This document shows, one piece after another, positions 7,982-16,977 of a DNA stretch of 64,000 bases. The DNA lies in contig CAYRHN010000002.1 in NCBI GenBank assembly GCA_964424115.1, positions 124,001 to 188,000 on the forward strand. The letters run 5' to 3'. Both the position numbers and the translations under genes were made by a program. Source of the stretch: CAYRHN01 sp964424115. GTDB lineage: Bacteria > Chloroflexota > Anaerolineae > Anaerolineales > Anaerolineaceae. The stretch's first letter is position 1. Every line of letters starts with the position of its first letter. Under the pieces are notes generated by a model. That model was not told the DNA's origin. It was given only the letters and a program-made list of their open reading frames with translations, and ran no database searches.

Positions 7982-9049
7982 ATGGACACCCAGGCGCCCC
8001 CCCCTTCGGGAAAGCAGATTCGTCTTACCAGCTTTTCCAACTGCGCGGGTTGAGCTTCCAAGCTGAATGCGGAAACGCTGGCGCAGGTTCTGCGCCCCCT
8101 CGATAATATTTTCAACATGGGGGATTATCCTGATTTGTTGGTGGGATTGAACGTGCCGGATGACGCAGCGGTCTGGCGGCTGGATGATCACCGTGCCTTG
8201 ATTGCGACGACCGATTTCTTCACCCCCGTCGTGGATGACCCCTATGATTATGGATCAGTGGCTGCCGCAAACAGCCTCTCGGATGTGTATGCGATGGGTG
8301 GAACGCCGTTCCTGACCCTGAATATTGCTGCGCTTCCCCCTAACCTGGATCCGATGATTTCTTCCGAGATCCTGCGCGGTGGAGCAGAAAAAGTTCGCGA
8401 GGCAGGAGCTGTGGTTGCCGGTGGGCATACGGTGCAGGATAAAGAACCCAAATATGGATTGGTGGTGTTGGGGTTCGTCAATCCGCATAGGATGATCACC
8501 AAGGCTGGTGCGCGTCCTGGAGACCGCCTGGTGTTGACCAAGCCGCTCGGTTTTGGGGTGACCACCACAGCCTTGAAACGCCAAAAGGCATCGGCGCAGG
8601 ATGTGGCTGAGGTGACGGGATGGATGGGAAGATTGAATGCCCAGGCCTCGCGCCTGGCGGTCAAATACCATGTCGCTTCCGGCACGGATGTTACTGGCTT
8701 CAGTTTGCTGGGACACGCGTTGGAAATGGCGCGATCCAGCGGGGTTAAATTTGTCTTCCATAACCGGCAGATTCCTCTTATCTCCGGTGTACGCAAGTAT
8801 GCTGAGGCATGGATGTTCCCGGGTGGTGCAGCAGATAACAAAGCGTTCTTTGGTGGTGGGGTCCATTTTGGCGCGGAAGTGGACGAGGTGGACCAAATGC
8901 TGTTGTTTGATCCGCAAACCAGCGGCGGGCTGATCTTAGCAGTGCCGGAAACTGAGTTCGCAGCTTTCATGACGGAGGCAGTTGAAATTGGACAGCCGGC
9001 TTGGGAGATCGGAGATGTGGTCCCGGGGCAGGGGATCGAGGTGATTTAA
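7982..9049 (+). CDS. selD: Selenide, water dikinase, itself a selenoprotein
   Basis: Makes selenophosphate from selenide and ATP for selenocysteine and selenouridine synthesis. The frame opens at ATG 7982 (ribosome-binding site CAGGAGAG) and crosses an in-frame TGA at 8051-8053, codon 24. It reads TSFSNCAG-U-ASKLN, exactly where SelD proteins have their catalytic Cys or Sec; the essential Lys follows in ASK. Read through, the product is 355 residues, the usual family length, and all later SelD motifs follow (DDAAVW, DFFTPVVDDPYDYG, GGHTVQDKEPKYGL, DVTGFSLLGHALEM). A gene caller starting at 8117 would lose the active site. A SECIS-like hairpin follows the TGA. The stop overlaps the next start (TAATG). 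Confidence 0.93.
8051..8096 (+). promoter_or_regulatory. Selenocysteine UGA with a bacterial SECIS-like hairpin
   Basis: The UGA is at 8051-8053. A 7-bp stem (ggcgcag / ctgcgcc, 8080-8096) closes a three-base GUU loop starting about 34 bases after the UGA, within the spacing usual for bacterial SECIS elements. SelB binding is inferred, not shown. Confidence 0.6.
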
Positions 9050-10677
9050 TGGATTTTCAATTTGATACAAAGCGGATGCCGGTCTTTGGACGGCATGGAA
9101 TGGTAGCTGCTTCCCAGCCTCTGGCGGTAGCGGCTGGTTTGGAGATCCTCCGCCAGGGAGGCAATGCGGCGGATGCGGCGGTGGCTGTGGCGGCAGCGTT
9201 GAATGTCACGGAACCTACCTCAACCGGGTTGGGAGGCGATTGCTTTGCCTTATATTACCAGGCCAGTCTCCGGCAGGTTTATGCTTTGAATGGGTCAGGA
9301 CGCGCTCCAGCTGACCTGACCCTGGAAAAGCTGCACAGAGAAGGCTATTGGGATGAACTGCCCCCATACCATCCTTATACGGTGACCGTACCCGGTGCGT
9401 GCGCCGGTTGGTGCGATATTGTAGAGCGGTTTGGAAAACTCACCCTGGAGGCTATTCTTGCTCCGGCCATCCGGTTAGCCGAGGAAGGATTTCCAGTTTC
9501 GGCTTTGACTTCCTGGTTCTGGCAGCGCGGCGCCGAAGGGCAGTTGAGCAAGGCCTTGAACGGACGTGAGATGACCATTGACGGACGCGGTCCGCGGGCA
9601 GGCGAGATCTTCCGGAATCCTGGGTTGGCGCGAACCTTGCGGACAATTGCCGGGGGAGGAAAAGCAGCGTATTATGAGGGGGAGATCGCGCAAGCGGTAG
9701 TTGCCACCCTGCGACAGGCGGGAGGTTGCATGTCGGAAGGTGACCTGGCAGCTCACCGCAGCACGTGGGAGGATCCAATCTCCACGACATATCGCGGGAT
9801 GCGCGTTTGGGAATGCCCTCCCAATGGACAGGGGTTGGTGGCATTGCTGGCGCTCAATTTGCTGGAAGGATTTGATCTGGCGTCCTTAGAGCCGCTTTCT
9901 CCTAAGCGCTTGCACCTGATGATTGAAGCGCTCCGTCTGGCGTTTGCCGACGGACGCAATTACATTGCTGATCCGGCAATGGCACCGGCGCCGCTGGAAG
10001 GATTACTCAGCAGCGAATATACTACGACACGCCGGAGCTTGATCGACCTTCGGCGCGCCAACCCGGATCCCCAGCATGGGATTCCGTTTGGTCATTCGGA
10101 AACGGTTTATTTCAGCGTGGTGGACGGCGACGGCAATGCCTGCTCTTTTATTAATTCGAATTATATGGGTTTTGGCACTGGAATCGTTCCTTCGGGGTGG
10201 GGATTCACCCTGCAGAACCGGGGACATAATTTCAGTCTGCAAGAAGGTCATGCCAACATATTGACACCGGGAAAACGTCCCTACCATACCATCATCCCGG
10301 CGATGGTTACCCGCCCGGACGGTAGCCTGTATGCCAGCCTGGGGGTGATGGGTGGTTTCATGCAGCCCCAGGGACACACCCAGGTGTTGGTTAATTTGCT
10401 GGACGATCACCTGGATCCACAGGCAGCCCTGGATAGGCCGCGATTCTGCATCGAACCAGCGCCGGGCAAGAATTACGGAATGGTTTCTCTGGAAACGGGA
10501 ATTCCAGAGGATACCTTCCACGCTCTGGCGGAAATGGGGCATCCGGTGAGCAGGGTAGCCGGGATGGGTCGGGCGTTATTTGGGCGAGGGCAGATCATCC
10601 TGCGCGATGACGAGAGCGGAATTTTGAGCGGTGGGAGCGATCCGCGGGCCGATGGCTGCGCAATGCCCCTCGTTTGA
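9049..10677 (+). CDS. Gamma-glutamyltransferase family Ntn-hydrolase
   Basis: 542-residue proenzyme-type protein. It belongs to the family that self-cleaves to expose an N-terminal Thr nucleophile and transfers or hydrolyses gamma-glutamyl or acyl groups. The likely nucleophile is Thr352 in HSETVYFSVVDGDGNA, aligned with TTHYSVVD of E. coli GGT. The N-terminal landmark GGNAADAAVAVAAALNVTEP and the GLGGDCFALYY segment are intact. No signal peptide is visible, so it is probably cytosolic, like YwrD-type members rather than the periplasmic enzyme. The glycine loop reads GVMGGFMQPQGH instead of the GGT GSPGG form, so glutathione may not be the substrate. The start overlaps the selD stop. Confidence 0.85.
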   Translation: MDFQFDTKRMPVFGRHGMVAASQPLAVAAGLEILRQGGNAADAAVAVAAALNVTEPTSTGLGGDCFALYYQASLRQVYALNGSGRAPADLTLEKLHREGYWDELPPYHPYTVTVPGACAGWCDIVERFGKLTLEAILAPAIRLAEEGFPVSALTSWFWQRGAEGQLSKALNGREMTIDGRGPRAGEIFRNPGLARTLRTIAGGGKAAYYEGEIAQAVVATLRQAGGCMSEGDLAAHRSTWEDPISTTYRGMRVWECPPNGQGLVALLALNLLEGFDLASLEPLSPKRLHLMIEALRLAFADGRNYIADPAMAPAPLEGLLSSEYTTTRRSLIDLRRANPDPQHGIPFGHSETVYFSVVDGDGNACSFINSNYMGFGTGIVPSGWGFTLQNRGHNFSLQEGHANILTPGKRPYHTIIPAMVTRPDGSLYASLGVMGGFMQPQGHTQVLVNLLDDHLDPQAALDRPRFCIEPAPGKNYGMVSLETGIPEDTFHALAEMGHPVSRVAGMGRALFGRGQIILRDDESGILSGGSDPRADGCAMPLV

Positions 10678-10716
10678 TGTATAATTTTCTTAAGAAAAGA
10701 AGGAAAAGGATATTCT

Positions 10717-11034
10717 ATGGCGTTTTTTTCTGATCTCTTCTCCAAGCCCCCGTTCCCTGCCGAACAAAAACAAGAAGTGAATAATTTACTAGAAGAGCTG
10801 GTAAGAATTGGCGCAAATGATGATTTTCTTTCCGAACGACCGGGCGCCGGGTTTAATGTGCAATGCCGCAATATCCGGGCGATTGCAATAGGCCGGAGAC
10901 TGGATCAGTTGGGCGGAAAGATCTTAATGGAGTGGGTCTTTAACCGGATCCGCAAGCGCCTTACGAAGGTGAATAAGGGCCTCCCGGATCACCTTCTGTA
11001 TGCTTGGGACGGCGTAGGCGGCTGGCGGGCTTAG
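10717..11034 (+). CDS. Small hypothetical protein
   Basis: 105 residues, soluble, mixed charge, no recognised domain. The segment around IRAIAIGRRLDQLGGKILMEWVF looks like an amphipathic helix pair. It has its own -10-like TATAAT (10679-10684) and a ribosome-binding site AAGGAAAAGGA before ATG 10717, which support it as real. Its last 74 bases overlap the convergent hydrolase gene, so the exact C-terminus of one of the two is less certain. Confidence 0.55.
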   Translation: MAFFSDLFSKPPFPAEQKQEVNNLLEELVRIGANDDFLSERPGAGFNVQCRNIRAIAIGRRLDQLGGKILMEWVFNRIRKRLTKVNKGLPDHLLYAWDGVGGWRA

Positions 11035-11803
11035 ATTCGTATCGTGTAACCCGTTCCATAAATTCTGCCAGCCCTTCCGCCAGCGCAGCTGGTTGTTCGC
11101 TGATCACAAGGTGACCGGTATTAGGGATCACCTGAAGGTTGGCGGTACGAATGCGGCTGGCAAGGAAATTTGCATACGGGAGTGGTGTCAGCCGGTCGTC
11201 GCTGCCCACTACCACCCAGGTGGGGGATTCAATCTTGTTCACGGATTGGCGCAGGTCAAATTCAAGTTTTGCGCACCAATCTCCATATAAAACCCCTGGA
11301 CGGACTTCCCTCAAAAGGTTCATGTAGGAATCGATTTGTTCCTGGGTAGTCTTCGGCCCAAGAGTCAGTTTGCGCAGCCGATCCATTCCTTCATCGAAGG
11401 TCAGCGGGTTTGAAAGGTCATCCAACAAGCCTTCGGGAATGGCCATGTAGGCGCCGGTTGAGATCAATCCCAGACCGGCGACAAGCGCCGGATGCTCCAA
11501 TGCCAACCATTGGGCGATCGCGCCGCCCATCCCATAACCCACCATCACCACGCGATAGATGCCCAACGAATCTAAGAAATCCCGCACTTCCCGGCCGTAA
11601 GCATCAATGGTGTGTTGTGCAACGCCTGGGGAGCGCCCGTGACCAGGCAGATCGAGCGAGAGTACACGGTATCCGGCCAGGCGGCGCAGTTCGATCGGCC
11701 AGCAGAGGTGACTGCCCCCGGCGCCATGCAGTAAAATGATGGGGGGGCGTCCGGTCTGTGAGTTTTCAGAGAGCGAGAAGTAAATTCCGGTGGAGACTGG
11801 CAT
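10961..11803 (-). CDS. Alpha/beta-hydrolase fold protein lacking the nucleophile Ser
   Basis: 280 residues with the fold's landmarks: oxyanion-region LLHGAGGSHLCW (about 25-36), DLPGHGRSPG, the acid region VVVGSDDRLTPL and the final GHLVISEQP histidine. The nucleophile elbow, normally G-x-S-x-G, reads G-Y-G-M-G with Gly at residue 91 (codon GGG, bases 11531-11533). An ordinary Ser hydrolase mechanism is therefore impossible as written. It may be a binding protein or a cofactor-independent enzyme of another type. The C-terminal ~25 residues overlap the convergent gene and look unlike the fold. Confidence 0.75.
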   Translation of the reverse strand: MPVSTGIYFSLSENSQTGRPPIILLHGAGGSHLCWPIELRRLAGYRVLSLDLPGHGRSPGVAQHTIDAYGREVRDFLDSLGIYRVVMVGYGMGGAIAQWLALEHPALVAGLGLISTGAYMAIPEGLLDDLSNPLTFDEGMDRLRKLTLGPKTTQEQIDSYMNLLREVRPGVLYGDWCAKLEFDLRQSVNKIESPTWVVVGSDDRLTPLPYANFLASRIRTANLQVIPNTGHLVISEQPAALAEGLAEFMERVTRYESKPASRLRRPKHTEGDPGGPYSPS

Positions 11804-11853
11804 AGTATTCTCTTTTTTAGGGGTGATGTGGGTGGAAGGGCTCCCAGAGCGGG

Positions 11854-13623
11854 TCAGGGGCTGATCTGACCGGTCTGTAGACGTTGGTAGGCAGAATCGG
11901 TGAGGGGAATCAGGATCTTTACCCGCGTGCCTTTTCCGGGGGCGGTATCGATGGACAGCAAGCCGTTGATCAGTCGGGTGCGTTCCTGAAGATTGATCAT
12001 GCCCAGGCTGCCACGCCGTTCGTAACTGCCGCTAACGGTTTGCAAGTCAAAACCTACCCCATTATCGGCGATCTCCAATAAGGCCATTTCTTGGTCGGTG
12101 GGGGAGTAATCCAGTCGGACACCTACCAGGCTGGCACGGGCGTGTTTGCGGGCATTGTTGACCGCTTCTTCGGCCAGGAAGAAAATGATCGTCTGCCGGC
12201 TGTTATCCAGTTCCTGGATTACATCTTGATTGACCTGGATAACCACTTTTTGCTGAAAGATGTCCTGCATCTTATCCGCCATGGTTTGGAGTGCGGCTTG
12301 CAAGCCTTCGCTTTCCAACACCAGCGGGCGTAAGGTGAAGAGCATGTGGCGCATTTCCTGGGTGGTGCGGCGTGCCAGTTCTTCGATCTTGGACATTTCA
12401 TTCCCGGCTCGAGCAGGGTCCTGCTCCAGGAGCTTGCGGGCGATATTGACTTGCATGGCAATGGCAGAGATCGACTGGGTGGGTCCATCGTGCAGATCGC
12501 GCGCCAACTTTTTGCGAGCCTCGTCTTGTGTATCAATAATTCGTTGTTTCTCTTCCTGGATATCCTGGAAAAGGCGTGCATTTTGAATGGCAATCACGGC
12601 TTGTTGGGCAATCAAGGCCAGGAGGTCGCGGCGGTCTGGATTGAAGAAATCGGGGGCGGGATGGGCGAAGAGCAAAACGCCGTACGCGTTCAAGCCGCGC
12701 CGGAGAGGTAAAAGAAAAACCGATTGGCAGGTATGCAACCCGCTCAGCGAAGATAGCTCGGGGTCGCTACCCGGCGAGGAAAACCAGAACGGTTCGGCTG
12801 TGGTGAGGACCGTCTTGAGCGCTCCTTCCTCGGCTTGAAATGTATTACGTAAATCGGGGGCTGGAAAATGGCGCGAGGTGCCAATTTCCAGGCGCTCCTC
12901 TTGATTAAACAAAAGCACGGCACTGAGCAATTGGCCGGATGCCGATGCGGATTCTCCCAATGCCCCAGCGCTGACATCCAAAGTCGCTTCCAAAACATCA
13001 TGGTAGTTGAGCGTGGAACTGAGGGTTTCAGTCATTTGGTAGATAGCATTGATGCGAGAGCGTTCTTCACGCTGAGTTTTTCGGTCGTGGTCTTGCCTTT
13101 TGCTGATCTGGTTGAAATAATCAGCGCGCAGCCGGGTAAACAAGCGGCTGCCAAAGATACCCAACAAAATAGCACAAAGAAAATTGAATCCCAACAAGAG
13201 CGCCACAGGCAACGGCTGGAGCAACGTTGGGGTGAGAAGGAAAACTAAAAGGATCTGGCCGGCCGAGACTGCCGTTGCCACGATCAGGCTGATCTTAAGG
13301 GAATAATAGATTGCTGTGGAGAATAGCACTAACAAGGCGCAGCCGGCCAATGGACCGGTCAGCAGGCCAGTGACGGTGAATAAGAGCAGGCTTAAGGCTG
13401 AATCAACAAGGATATTCCATAGGCGGTGTCCACGCAAGCGTCGATTGGTGGCCGCCAAACCGCTGTTAATCAGGTTCCACAGGATCATCCCACCCAACAC
13501 CAAAGCTTGGGACAGGTTCAAATTGGAAGTGAATGCCAGCACGATGGTAAAGCCTACAATGCTCAACCAACGCATTGATACTGCAAACCAATCTGCCAGG
13601 AAAGGTGATTCGGATGAACGCAT
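11854..13623 (-). CDS. Membrane sensor histidine kinase (NarL/LiaS-type) with GAF domain
   Basis: 589 residues. Five or six hydrophobic segments fill the first ~170 residues, followed by a coiled coil, a GAF domain (about 200-365), a HisKA_3 dimerisation helix with phospho-acceptor His378 in ARDLHDGPTQS, and an HATPase_c domain ending with DNGVGFDL and GSLGMINLQERTRLI. This is the NarX/DegS class that signals to LuxR-type response regulators, but no regulator gene is adjacent. The promoter at 13632-13660 leaves only 8 bases between the -10 box and ATG 13623, so the message is probably leaderless. Confidence 0.88.
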   Translation of the reverse strand: MRSSESPFLADWFAVSMRWLSIVGFTIVLAFTSNLNLSQALVLGGMILWNLINSGLAATNRRLRGHRLWNILVDSALSLLLFTVTGLLTGPLAGCALLVLFSTAIYYSLKISLIVATAVSAGQILLVFLLTPTLLQPLPVALLLGFNFLCAILLGIFGSRLFTRLRADYFNQISKRQDHDRKTQREERSRINAIYQMTETLSSTLNYHDVLEATLDVSAGALGESASASGQLLSAVLLFNQEERLEIGTSRHFPAPDLRNTFQAEEGALKTVLTTAEPFWFSSPGSDPELSSLSGLHTCQSVFLLPLRRGLNAYGVLLFAHPAPDFFNPDRRDLLALIAQQAVIAIQNARLFQDIQEEKQRIIDTQDEARKKLARDLHDGPTQSISAIAMQVNIARKLLEQDPARAGNEMSKIEELARRTTQEMRHMLFTLRPLVLESEGLQAALQTMADKMQDIFQQKVVIQVNQDVIQELDNSRQTIIFFLAEEAVNNARKHARASLVGVRLDYSPTDQEMALLEIADNGVGFDLQTVSGSYERRGSLGMINLQERTRLINGLLSIDTAPGKGTRVKILIPLTDSAYQRLQTGQISP

Positions 13624-13631
13624 TACTTAAA

Positions 13632-13660
13632 ATCATAATCGAATAATCCGAAAATGACAA
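13632..13660 (-). promoter_or_regulatory. Promoter of the histidine kinase gene
   Basis: Minus-strand TTGTCA and TATGAT are separated by 17 bases; the ATG is 8 bases after the -10 box. Confidence 0.5.
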
Positions 13661-13670
13661 ACAAAAAAGA

Positions 13671-13702
13671 GCAGCCTTCTCGGGAGAGGCCGAGAAGGCT
13701 GC
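13671..13702 (-). terminator. Intrinsic terminator of the 44-codon gene
   Basis: A 13-bp perfect stem (gcagccttctcgg / ccgagaaggctgc) with a 6-base loop. Read on the minus strand it is followed by TCTTTTTTGTTTG, a proper U tract. Confidence 0.85.
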
Positions 13703-13735
13703 TATCAGGATAGGCTGGCATAAGCCAGAGGATCA

Positions 13736-13870
13736 TCAACAATCGTTGTTACCCGACTCGCATTCGGTAACAGCATGTTGGAGTTCTTTGATGTAACGTT
13801 CATTGGACGATTGCTCAACCTGTTGCTTGTTGAGCATTTGGGCTAGCATCAAGTTCAAATCTGTATTCAT
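13736..13870 (-). CDS. 44-residue small protein in its own transcription unit
   Basis: The product starts MNTDLNLMLAQMLNKQQ and ends in a two-cysteine tail, CESGNNDC. It has every sign of a real gene: a promoter (13909-13936), an AAGGAG ribosome-binding site 9 bases before ATG 13870, and a strong terminator 33 bases after the stop. The body is predicted to be one polar helix. No family is recognised. A small regulator, a peptide toxin or a precursor of a modified peptide are all possible, but no modifying enzyme lies next to it. Confidence 0.6.
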   Translation of the reverse strand: MNTDLNLMLAQMLNKQQVEQSSNERYIKELQHAVTECESGNNDC

Positions 13871-13908
13871 CGAGATACTCCTTTTCTTGAATACGATAAG
13901 CTTTATCC

Positions 13909-13936
13909 ATATTATCATGTAAAGATCAAGAGTCAA
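13909..13936 (-). promoter_or_regulatory. Promoter of the 44-codon gene
   Basis: Minus-strand TTGACT (-35) and TAATAT (-10) with a 16-base spacer, about 40 bases upstream of the start codon. Confidence 0.6.
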
Positions 13937-14014
13937 GTACCATTAAACTACTAGAAGGGAGGAAAAAATAAAATCTGATATAATACGTCCAACTTATAAT
14001 GGTCGAGGTGGTGG

Positions 14015-16930
14015 ATGATATTGGTGCACGGTTTTGAATTGCTCCATGAGCAAAAAATCCCCGAACTGAACACAATTTCAAAACTTTACCGGCATGCCCA
14101 TTCCGGGGCGCGGTTGCTTTCGATGGAAAATGACGATGAGAACAAGGTGTTTGGGATTACCTTCCGAACCACACCGGCAGACTCAACCGGCGTAGCGCAT
14201 ATTATTGAGCATACCGTGTTGAATGGTTCGCGCAAATACCCGGTGAAAGAGCCTTTTGTGGAATTGCTTAAGGGATCGCTGAATACCTTTGTTAATGCAT
14301 TTACTTATCCAGATAAGACCGTTTATCCGGCGGCCAGTCAGAATGTGCAGGATTTTTACAACTTATTGGATATTTACCTGGACGCGGTTTTTTATCCCAA
14401 GATCGACCGTTATAGCTTTCTGCAAGAGGGATGGCATTTTGAGGTAGAAAGTCCGGAAGGACCGCTGACCTACAAAGGAATTGTTTACAATGAAATGAAA
14501 GGCGCGCATTCCTCGCCAGACGATGTTTTGGGCGACTGGTCGCAACGAGCATTGTTCCCCGATACCCTGTATGGATTGGATTCGGGCGGTGATCCGGCTT
14601 CAATACCTGACCTGACCTATGAACAATTTCGCGCTTTTCATGCAACCTATTACCATCCATCCAATGCCTGGATCTATTTCTGGGGAAACGACGATCCTAC
14701 TGAGCGTTTGCGCCGGCTGGACGAATACTTAAAGGATTTCCCTGCCCAGGATGTAAATTCAAAGATCACCCTTCAGGCTGGCTTTGAACAACCTCAACGG
14801 AGAGAGATTCCTTTTGATACCGCGGAAGCGGAAGATGAGCCCAAGCACCATATTACGCTTAACTGGGGGTTAAATGATAAGACGGATATGGAAACCGTCA
14901 CTGGCTTACAGATACTCAGTGAGATCTTGCTGGGCAACTCGGCTTCTCCGCTGCGGCGCGCCCTGAACGAATCGGAACTGGGTGAAGAGGTGGTCGGGCA
15001 CGGGCTGGATGACAGCCTTCGTCAATTGGTTTTTTCGGTTGGCCTGAAGGGGGTAATGGAAGACCGTCTGGATGAAGTTGAAGCGTTGGTCCTATCTACT
15101 TTGAAGAAATTGGCTGAAGACGGGATCGACGAAGGGACATTGGCGGCCTCGATCAATACGTACGAATTTGATTTACGTGAGAGCAATACCGGACGTTTCC
15201 CGCGAGGATTGATCTGGATGCTACGCGCTCTCAGCACCTGGTTGTATGATGGAAATCCGCTGGAACCGCTGGCCTTCGAGCTGCCACTCCAGTCGGTCAA
15301 AGCGCGTGTGCAACGCGGAGAACGCTATTTTGAAAGCCTGATCCAGCGTTATTTGCTGGACAACTGCCACCGGGTTGCGGTGGTGTTGAAACCGGATTCG
15401 ATGCTGGCGGAGCGCCGTGCAGCGGAAGAAGCTGATCGCCTGGCACGCATCTGGGCTTCAATGGATCAACAAGAGCGCCATTTGGTGGAGGCGGATGCAG
15501 AGGAACTGAAACGCCGCCAGGAGATTCCCGATAGCCCAGAAGCCCTAGCGACCATCCCGACGCTCAAGCTCTCCGACCTGGATCCAAAATTCCACTCCAT
15601 TCCCTCCGAAAAGATAAATCTGGCTGGGGTGGACGTGCTGGTCCACGACCTGTTCACCAACGGCATTTGTTACTTTGAACTGGGATTTGATTTGCATTCC
15701 ATCCCACAAGAATGGCTGCCTTATTTACCACTCTTTGGTCATTCCTTGACGGAGATGGGAACCCAAAAGGAGGATTTTGTGTCCTTCCTGCAAAGGATAG
15801 GGCGCAATACGGGCGGCGTGCATGCCTCTCTGTTGAACCTGCCGGTGCGCGGAGAACCGCGCGGTGAAGCGTGGTTGTTCCTGCGCGGCAAATCCATGCT
15901 GCCGCAGGTGCCTGAAATGTTTGCGATCCTCCGCGATATTCTTTTCTCGGGCAGGTTGGATGACCGCGAGCGTCTGCGCCAGATGGCTTTAGAGGCACGG
16001 GCATCGATCGAGGGCAGCCTGGCTGAAGCCGGGAACCGGGTCGCCAGCGGACGAGTAAAATCTGTGTTCAATGAAACCTATTGGTTGAATGAAGTCTTTG
16101 GCGGAGTGGAGCAATTGTTCTTCCTGCGCCGATTAGTGGATCAGATCGAAAATGACTGGCCGTCTGTTGAAGAGGTCTATCAGGGCATTCGCGAGCGGCT
16201 GGTTAACCGCCGTTCAGCACTGGTCAATATCACTGTGAACGCGGCTGGTTTTGAGCAGATTCGTGGTGGGTTGGCTGATCTGCTGGCTGAATTGCCGGTA
16301 AAGCCATTTCAAACCGAAGAATGGAAGATTAGCACTCTGCCTTCTGTGGAGGGATTGAGTATTCCCTCCACGGTCAATTATGTTGCCAAGGCAGGGGATA
16401 TTTACCGCTATGGTTACCGCATGCATGGCTCGGCTCTCCCAATCATCAATTACTTGAACAGCACCTGGCTGTGGCAGCGGGTGCGCGTGATGGGTGGAGC
16501 GTATGGCGGCGGCTGCAATTTCGACCGCCACACCGGCATTTTCAATTTTGTCTCTTACCGCGATCCGAATCTGTTGAGCACGTTGGATGTGTACGACCAA
16601 ACCGCTCAGTTCCTGACAGGATTACAGATCGATGAAGCTGAAGTAACCCGCTCGGTGATTGGTGCGGTCGGAGAACTGGATTTTTACATGCTCCCGGATG
16701 CAAAAGGATATACTGCCCTGGCTCGTTACCTGGCCAGGGTCAGCGACGAGGATTTGCAGCGCCAAAGGGATGAAGTGTTGGGCACAAAGGCGGATGACTT
16801 CCGCAGGATGGGCGAGGCCCTGCTTAGAATGAACGGCAACAGCCGGGTTGTTGTGGTGGGCGATGCTGCGGCCCTTGAGGCTGCTGCGGCAGAACGCCCG
16901 GGTTGGATAAGCATTTTACCGGTGCTGTGA
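14015..16930 (+). CDS. M16C family metalloprotease (presequence protease-like)
   Basis: 971-residue single-chain zinc peptidase of the insulysin/PreP group. It has four M16 half-domains forming a chamber that degrades short unfolded peptides. The inverted zinc motif is H62-x-x-E65-H66 in AHIIEHTVLNGS, and the distal ligand region is YNEMKGAHSSPDD (about 155). The length matches PreP/Cym1 and bacterial homologues. No signal peptide is visible, so it is probably cytosolic. ATG 14015 follows a GAGGTGG element and a TATAAT at 13995-14000. It stands alone, transcribed divergently from the small gene. Confidence 0.93.
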   Translation: MILVHGFELLHEQKIPELNTISKLYRHAHSGARLLSMENDDENKVFGITFRTTPADSTGVAHIIEHTVLNGSRKYPVKEPFVELLKGSLNTFVNAFTYPDKTVYPAASQNVQDFYNLLDIYLDAVFYPKIDRYSFLQEGWHFEVESPEGPLTYKGIVYNEMKGAHSSPDDVLGDWSQRALFPDTLYGLDSGGDPASIPDLTYEQFRAFHATYYHPSNAWIYFWGNDDPTERLRRLDEYLKDFPAQDVNSKITLQAGFEQPQRREIPFDTAEAEDEPKHHITLNWGLNDKTDMETVTGLQILSEILLGNSASPLRRALNESELGEEVVGHGLDDSLRQLVFSVGLKGVMEDRLDEVEALVLSTLKKLAEDGIDEGTLAASINTYEFDLRESNTGRFPRGLIWMLRALSTWLYDGNPLEPLAFELPLQSVKARVQRGERYFESLIQRYLLDNCHRVAVVLKPDSMLAERRAAEEADRLARIWASMDQQERHLVEADAEELKRRQEIPDSPEALATIPTLKLSDLDPKFHSIPSEKINLAGVDVLVHDLFTNGICYFELGFDLHSIPQEWLPYLPLFGHSLTEMGTQKEDFVSFLQRIGRNTGGVHASLLNLPVRGEPRGEAWLFLRGKSMLPQVPEMFAILRDILFSGRLDDRERLRQMALEARASIEGSLAEAGNRVASGRVKSVFNETYWLNEVFGGVEQLFFLRRLVDQIENDWPSVEEVYQGIRERLVNRRSALVNITVNAAGFEQIRGGLADLLAELPVKPFQTEEWKISTLPSVEGLSIPSTVNYVAKAGDIYRYGYRMHGSALPIINYLNSTWLWQRVRVMGGAYGGGCNFDRHTGIFNFVSYRDPNLLSTLDVYDQTAQFLTGLQIDEAEVTRSVIGAVGELDFYMLPDAKGYTALARYLARVSDEDLQRQRDEVLGTKADDFRRMGEALLRMNGNSRVVVVGDAAALEAAAAERPGWISILPVL

Positions 16931-16977
16931 GGCGCCGATTGTCCGTGACCCCCATATTCTGAGAGGAGATTTGTATA

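Noticed and set aside
8117..9049. selD starting at ATG 8117 as a complete 310-residue protein
   Set aside because: It would lack the catalytic Sec and Lys; the upstream frame across the TGA matches SelD and has a ribosome-binding site.
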